From NCBI GenBank assembly GCA_017475035.1, contig JAFVGK010000036.1, forward strand, positions 1 to 55,793: a stretch of 55,793 bases of DNA, written 5' to 3'. The notes under the pieces are model-generated. The model was not told the DNA's origin. It ran no database searches and saw only the letters and a program-made list of their open reading frames with translations. Position numbers and translations under genes: made by a program. Below, piece by piece: positions 51,680 to 55,793 of this stretch. The stretch comes from Blautia sp. Its GTDB lineage: Bacteria; Bacillota; Clostridia; Lachnospirales; Lachnospiraceae. Within the stretch, counting starts at the first letter, position 1. Each line of letters starts with the position of its first letter.

Positions 51680-53311
51680 ATGAAAATGAAGCATTTCAGA
51701 AAGTTATGTACCGTTGCTGTCGCGGCAGGTATGGTTTTAGGCGCCTTTCCGGTGATGGCAGAGGAAAACGCGGAAGCGGCCGTAGAGGAAGCAGCCGTAG
51801 AGGAAACGGTTGTTGAGGAATCATCTGCTGAGGAGACGGAAGCTTCTGCTGAAGAAACTGAAAATATCACAGAGGAAAACGCAGCCGGGGAAACGGAAGC
51901 AGCAGACGAAACAGAAGAGGCTGCAGAAGATACAACCGCAAAGGACGATGCCGGGGAAGGGACAGAGGATGCTGACGAAGGCGGATACGTCTATGAAGAT
52001 GATACGATCCGGATCCGCAGGTATGAGGGTCTGACCTATAGCTTTACGATGACTGACATCACCGACGAAGAAGTGGAGTATGCGATCGAAAGTGAACTGG
52101 AATCATATGCCACGTATGAAAAGGTGATGGAGGGAGAAGTCGCTGACGGAGATCAGGTCAATATTGATTACGCGGGAACGCTGAACGGAGAGGCCTTTGA
52201 CGGCGGCACTGATGAGGATGTTGAGTTTATCGTAGGCGACGGAATGTTCCTGGAAGACTTCGAGGACGGCGTTGTAGGCATGAAGCCGGGTGAGACGAAA
52301 GATATCGAAGTGACATTCCCGGAGGATTACTTTGAGGATACTCTGGCCGGCCAGACCGCTACATTCGCTATGACGCTGAACTATATCTGCGGTGAAGAAA
52401 TCCTTCCGGAGCTGACGGATGAATGGGTTGCGGAAAATACGGATTCTGCCACCGTCGAGGAATACAGGGAAACAACACGCGAAAATCTTGTAAAAGAGCA
52501 GGAGGATTTCTACCAGTCTCAGGTACAGAGTGAAGTGACGGATCAGCTGGTTGAAAATACAGAGGTTCTTGTATTTGATGAGGATTCCCTTAACAGTGAG
52601 ATTGAGACAATGCGTTCCATGTATCAGTCCTACGCCTCCATGTACGGAATGGAACTGGAAGATTTTGTTTCTCTTTCCGGAATGGATGCCGAAGCATTTG
52701 AAGCGGAACTGATGGAGCAGGCTAAGTCTTATGAAACCTATCGCATGGTTTTGTTTAAGATTGCCGAAATTGAAAACCTTGAGATAGATGAAGAAGAGTA
52801 TATGGCATATGTGCAGACGATAGCCGATGAATACTACTATGAGTCCGCGGAAGCGCTTCTTAAGGAAGTAGCAGACGCCGGAAATCCTGATGAGCTCCGC
52901 GAAGAATTTACCATGCAGAAAGCTCTCGCCTGGGTAGTTGACCATGCTGTTTATGTTCCTGCTGAAGAGGATGAGGATGAGGATGAGGAAGAGGATGAGT
53001 TCGATTACGAAGACGACGAGATGGATCTTTTCCTCGAGGACGATGACATGGCTCCTCTGGATGGAGAGGAGATCGAACTGGCCGAAGACTTTGAGGCAGA
53101 TGATGCCGATATCGAAGCAGCTGAAGAGTATGGAGCGGATGCTCCGGACGCTGCCGCAGAGGAGGAGACGGAATCCGATTCGACTGAGGAGATAGAAGAG
53201 GAAATCGCCGGTTTGCTTGAGGATGCTGAAGACGCAGCGGACGCTCCTGCGGAAGATACAGCGGAAGAGGCATCAGAAGAAGCAGCAGAAGAGGGAGCTC
53301 CGGAGGCATAA
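51680..53311 (+). CDS. Secreted trigger-factor-like FKBP prolyl isomerase with acidic tails
   Basis: ATG 51680 has AGGAGG upstream (543 residues). The signal peptide ends near PVMA-EE (27). Residues 28-101 are Glu/Ala-rich. Residues 157-240 are an FKBP domain (DQVNIDYAGTLNGEAFDGGT, FEDGVVGMKPGETKDIEVTF, PEDY). Residues 245-455 resemble the trigger-factor C-terminal chaperone arm (ELTDEWVAENTDSATVEEYR). Residues 456-543 are very acidic (EEDEDEDEEEDE). Trigger factor is normally cytoplasmic and ribosome-bound; this copy lacks that N-domain and is exported, so it should fold secreted proteins. Confidence 0.85.
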   Translation: MKMKHFRKLCTVAVAAGMVLGAFPVMAEENAEAAVEEAAVEETVVEESSAEETEASAEETENITEENAAGETEAADETEEAAEDTTAKDDAGEGTEDADEGGYVYEDDTIRIRRYEGLTYSFTMTDITDEEVEYAIESELESYATYEKVMEGEVADGDQVNIDYAGTLNGEAFDGGTDEDVEFIVGDGMFLEDFEDGVVGMKPGETKDIEVTFPEDYFEDTLAGQTATFAMTLNYICGEEILPELTDEWVAENTDSATVEEYRETTRENLVKEQEDFYQSQVQSEVTDQLVENTEVLVFDEDSLNSEIETMRSMYQSYASMYGMELEDFVSLSGMDAEAFEAELMEQAKSYETYRMVLFKIAEIENLEIDEEEYMAYVQTIADEYYYESAEALLKEVADAGNPDELREEFTMQKALAWVVDHAVYVPAEEDEDEDEEEDEFDYEDDEMDLFLEDDDMAPLDGEEIELAEDFEADDADIEAAEEYGADAPDAAAEEETESDSTEEIEEEIAGLLEDAEDAADAPAEDTAEEASEEAAEEGAPEA

Positions 53312-53335
53312 ACAGACAAGAACGAAAATAGGAGG

Positions 53336-53376
53336 CGCAGTGATGGCTTTGGTATCTGAGCGGTCACTGCGCTTTT
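53336..53376 (+). terminator. Terminator after the secreted FKBP gene
   Basis: GCGCAGTGA pairs with TCACTGCGC around about 20 nt, followed by TTTTT. Confidence 0.8.
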
Positions 53377-53383
53377 TATAGTA

Positions 53384-53455
53384 TGATTCAGGCAGCAGAA
53401 GGTCACGCAAAAATGAGCCCGCCCATTTTTGCATGGGATTGGGTCGCAGAATCAG
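53384..53455. repeat. CTGATTYTG palindrome, copy E (minus orientation)
   Basis: On the minus strand GCCTGATTCTGCGACCC begins as copy D does. The right side TGCTGCCTGAATCAT completes an inverted repeat around two smaller hairpins. Confidence 0.5.
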
Positions 53456-53520
53456 GCTCTTGTCGATACAATCGAAGTATGCCCGCGGATTTGAGAAAGA
53501 TAAAAAAGGAGGCAGACCCG

Positions 53521-54543
53521 ATGAAGCGGATCATGGAGGATATTCGTACGCATATGTTTGAAAGAGCATATGTGCTGTATGGGGAAGAAGCTTACCTGAG
53601 GCAGGACTATCTTCATCGTCTCCGGGACGCCCTCGTCCGCCCGGGGGACGGTCTCAATGTCCGCTTTTTTACGGGAAAGGACACAGATCCGGAAGAAGTG
53701 ATCGCTTTTGGTGAACAGCCTCCGTTCCTGGCCGACTATCGTGTCATATTTCTTGAGGATACACCTTTTTTTAAAAATGCTTCGGACAGGCTTGCGGCTT
53801 TTATGGAAAATCTTCCGGAAGACCTGGTAATGGTGTTTTCACAGGAGACAGTGGATAAGCGCCTGAAACTGTTTAAAGCCGCGAAGAAATATGACAGAGT
53901 CGTGGAATTTTCCCGGATGACTCCGGAGAAGCTTTCGCACTGGGCAAAAGAGGTTCTGCGCCATAATAATAAAATCATGACAGACTCTGACGCGGCGAAA
54001 CTGGTGGCACGTGTGGGAACGGACATGGGGCTTCTGCGGATGGAGCTGGAAAAGGTGATCAGTTATACCGGAAGCCGGCAGAACGTAACCTGGGATGATA
54101 TTGATGCCGTATGCGTGACGCAGATAGAAGACCGGATTTTTGACATGATCCGGGCCCTGACAAATCGGAGCAGGGAAAAAGCTCTTGCCCTGTATTATGA
54201 CCTGCTTGCCTTGAAGGTTCCCCCGGTAAAAATCATCGTCATCATCGGACAGCAATATGCACAGCTGAAACGGGCAAAGGAATTGTCAAAAGAGAGGCTG
54301 GCATCTTCTGAGCTGGCTGCAAAAATCGGCGTCAGACCCTTTGCGGTCAAAGGACTGATGCAATGCGCGGCACAATATACAAGTGAGGAACTCACCTGGG
54401 CGCTGGAAGAAGTGGCAAAGGCGGACGAATCCTTCAAGACAGGTAAAATCACGGATACGCTTGCAGTGGAACTGCTGCTGGTAAAGCTGAGCATGAAAGG
54501 GACTGCCTCTGCGGGTCCTGCGCAGAGGCGTACGGGGACGTAA
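53521..54543 (+). CDS. holA: DNA polymerase III delta subunit
   Basis: Start 53521 is supported by AGGAGGC about 8 nt upstream (340 residues). HolA features: AYVLYGEEAYLRQDYLHRLR near the N-terminus, FLADYRVIFLEDTPFF, LVMVFSQETVDKRLKLFKAA, the central helical domain LLRMELEKVISYTG, and the C-terminal collar domain (VKIIVIIGQQYAQLKRAKEL). Delta is the wrench of the clamp loader and opens the beta ring. Nearby S20 or comEC are not immediately adjacent. Confidence 0.92.
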   Translation: MKRIMEDIRTHMFERAYVLYGEEAYLRQDYLHRLRDALVRPGDGLNVRFFTGKDTDPEEVIAFGEQPPFLADYRVIFLEDTPFFKNASDRLAAFMENLPEDLVMVFSQETVDKRLKLFKAAKKYDRVVEFSRMTPEKLSHWAKEVLRHNNKIMTDSDAAKLVARVGTDMGLLRMELEKVISYTGSRQNVTWDDIDAVCVTQIEDRIFDMIRALTNRSREKALALYYDLLALKVPPVKIIVIIGQQYAQLKRAKELSKERLASSELAAKIGVRPFAVKGLMQCAAQYTSEELTWALEEVAKADESFKTGKITDTLAVELLLVKLSMKGTASAGPAQRRTGT

Positions 54544-54586
54544 AAAGGAAACACTTCATACGGTGAAACTTCATTTGGCGAAAACT

Positions 54587-55462
54587 TCATTCCGCGTATC
54601 GGCGCGGTCCTAAGACCATTCCGATATTATAATAAAGAATGCCTGAAATCACGATTGTGGCACCGATCACAGACAGCCGGCCAAGCTTTTCGCCGTAAAA
54701 TACAGCTGCGAGGATGGGATTCAGGATGGGCTCCAGGGCATTGATGATGGAGGCAGTTACAGGATCCGTATATTTCGTACCGGTATTAAAGAAAATATAA
54801 GCGAGTCCAACCTGGACGGCTCCAAGGATGAACACAGGCAGGAGGACTTCCGGACCGAACGAGGTTTCCTTCAGAACAAGCGGGCCCAGAAAAACGGCAC
54901 AGGCCAGCTGACCGAAAAAAATAGAAGAGAGAGCGTCTCCCTTCTCAAATTGATTGAGCATAAAGACGCCTGCATAGAAGACGCCGGATAACAGAGCCAG
55001 ACTGTCCCCGAGGATTTTACCGGTAGAAAGACTCTCAAAAAAGAAGAACAGAATACCGGTCAGTACAAACAGAATTGCGGTAACCTCCAGTTTGTCAGGC
55101 TTTTTTCCGAAAAACAGGAACATCAGAAGGATAATCCAGATCGGAGCGGTATATTGCAGGATAATGGTATTTCCGGCGGTGGTCAGTTTGTTGGCAATAG
55201 CGAAAAGCGTTGTCACGCCGGCCATGGAAATTGCGCCAGCGCATACCGTGAGATTCCATTTCAGCCGGTGGCGCGTCAACAGAATGTACAGGCCAATGAC
55301 ACAGCAGGCAACAAGGTTGCGCGCTCCGTTGATAGCCAATGGATTCCATGGAATCAGCTTAATAAGCAGTCCGCCGGTAGAGAAACAGACAGACGCCGCG
55401 AGCATACAGGCAGTTCCCAAAGCTTTTTTCTGCTTTGTCGTTGTGGGATTGACGTTATTCAT
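54587..55462 (-). CDS. EamA/DMT-family transporter
   Basis: This 291-residue protein has ten helices and two EamA units. It starts ALGTACMLAASVCFSTGGLL and the second unit shows YTDPVTASIINALEPILNPI. The C-terminus is basic (LGPRRYAE). The substrate is unknown. It is the third complete EamA protein in the window and convergent with holA. Confidence 0.88.
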   Translation of the reverse strand: MNNVNPTTTKQKKALGTACMLAASVCFSTGGLLIKLIPWNPLAINGARNLVACCVIGLYILLTRHRLKWNLTVCAGAISMAGVTTLFAIANKLTTAGNTIILQYTAPIWIILLMFLFFGKKPDKLEVTAILFVLTGILFFFFESLSTGKILGDSLALLSGVFYAGVFMLNQFEKGDALSSIFFGQLACAVFLGPLVLKETSFGPEVLLPVFILGAVQVGLAYIFFNTGTKYTDPVTASIINALEPILNPILAAVFYGEKLGRLSVIGATIVISGILYYNIGMVLGPRRYAE

Positions 55463-55570
55463 AAGTGAAATAATACCTACTCTTTCTAAGGACAGAGTCA
55501 GAAATAAATGTCACGAATAGCGAAGGATTATTGTTCGGAACGGGTGCACTTAATTTTTTAGGGTAGCGCC

Positions 55571-55793
55571 TCAGGTGGAACTACCCATATGTAACTGCTG
55601 ATAATTCAATTTGCAGATTTGCAGGATTTCATTCCAATTGCCAGATTCGTAGCGACTTTTCAGAGATAGAATTCCTTGGCCAGTTTCAACATTCCATCTC
55701 TGTCCAGGTTGTTTCATCCTGTTTTGCATTACATACCTGTGACAGCTTTCGATAGCACCGCTGCCAACAAAGTATCCTTTTTCCTCATATAGA
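55571..55793 (-). mobile_element. Insertion-sequence transposase fragment (right edge)
   Basis: The minus strand frame, open at the window edge, reads YEEKGYFVGSGAIESCHRYV, MQNRMKQPGQRWNVETGQGI and LSLKSRYESGNWNEIL, then stops at 55571. GSGAIES followed by RMKQxGxRW is characteristic of ISKra4-like transposase C-termini. The stretch just after the stop (55540-55570) may include the element end (GTGCACTTAA). Confidence 0.7.

Overview
The window looks like chromosome from a gut-type member of the Clostridia, most likely Lachnospiraceae. The evidence is family-level: a 6-phosphofructokinase with the TIDLD variant of the catalytic loop, a GlnRS with a degenerate KMSKS loop, small families typical of that group (DUF6145-like, DUF3048, C_GCAxxG_C_C), strong AGGAGG ribosome binding sites, a BirA operator of Gram-positive type, and no outer-membrane genes. 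Translation uses ordinary stops (TAA, TAG and TGA all terminate intact genes).

Left part (1 to about 21.7 kb) is accessory and partly decayed. It opens with an AgrC/AgrA-like GHKL kinase and LytTR regulator, a DUF4003-like protein and a CPBP-type membrane protease. A broken large serine recombinase end follows at about 3.8 kb. From 4.0 to 10.1 kb there is a one-direction array of small single-domain genes (GNAT, several small membrane proteins, CPBP protease, alpha/beta hydrolase, C_GCAxxG_C_C, DUF1905, DUF1801) with several broken members: DUF2200 with an amber stop, a small membrane protein with a one-base slip, a cut EamA transporter and a DUF2325 remnant behind a DtxR-like operator. At 10.4 to 15.6 kb lie a secreted GLUG-repeat protein and, convergent to it, a two-gene unit: a membrane-anchored TIR protein whose outside half is an alpha/alpha toroid, followed by a secreted paralogue of that toroid. 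This is the best candidate for an undescribed system. A flavodoxin remnant, a BirA-controlled biotin operon (birA, DUF1284, bioY) and a patch of single genes and remnants (broken isoprenylcysteine methyltransferase, ketopantoate-reductase-like protein, ATC-hydrolase-like protein) complete this part.

Right part (about 22 to 55.5 kb) is conserved backbone. It holds glnS, a PrsA-like lipoprotein foldase with a large acidic insertion, two divergent EamA transporters, cvfB-like S1 protein, tRNA-Val(GAC), a DegV protein, a manganese (yybP-ykoY) riboswitch with its own terminator but no known manganese gene, pfkA, a TrmH-type methyltransferase, nfeD plus an SPFH protein, argF, a second biotin ligase without HTH, a glycogen-debranching enzyme and a GH3 exported enzyme. 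On the minus strand follow comEA, an OmpR-type two-component pair, a GerMN protein and comEC in one direction; then DUF3048, a secreted trigger-factor-like FKBP foldase, holA and another EamA transporter on either strand. The window ends in a transposase fragment.

Repeated non-coding elements were found by eye. Two copies of a roughly 100-nt structured element (21774 and 42871) each lie between a stop codon and an unrelated intrinsic terminator, with a compensatory base-pair change in the stem. There are also two copies of an AATAACCT/AGGTTATT palindrome and five copies of a CTGATTYTG palindrome.
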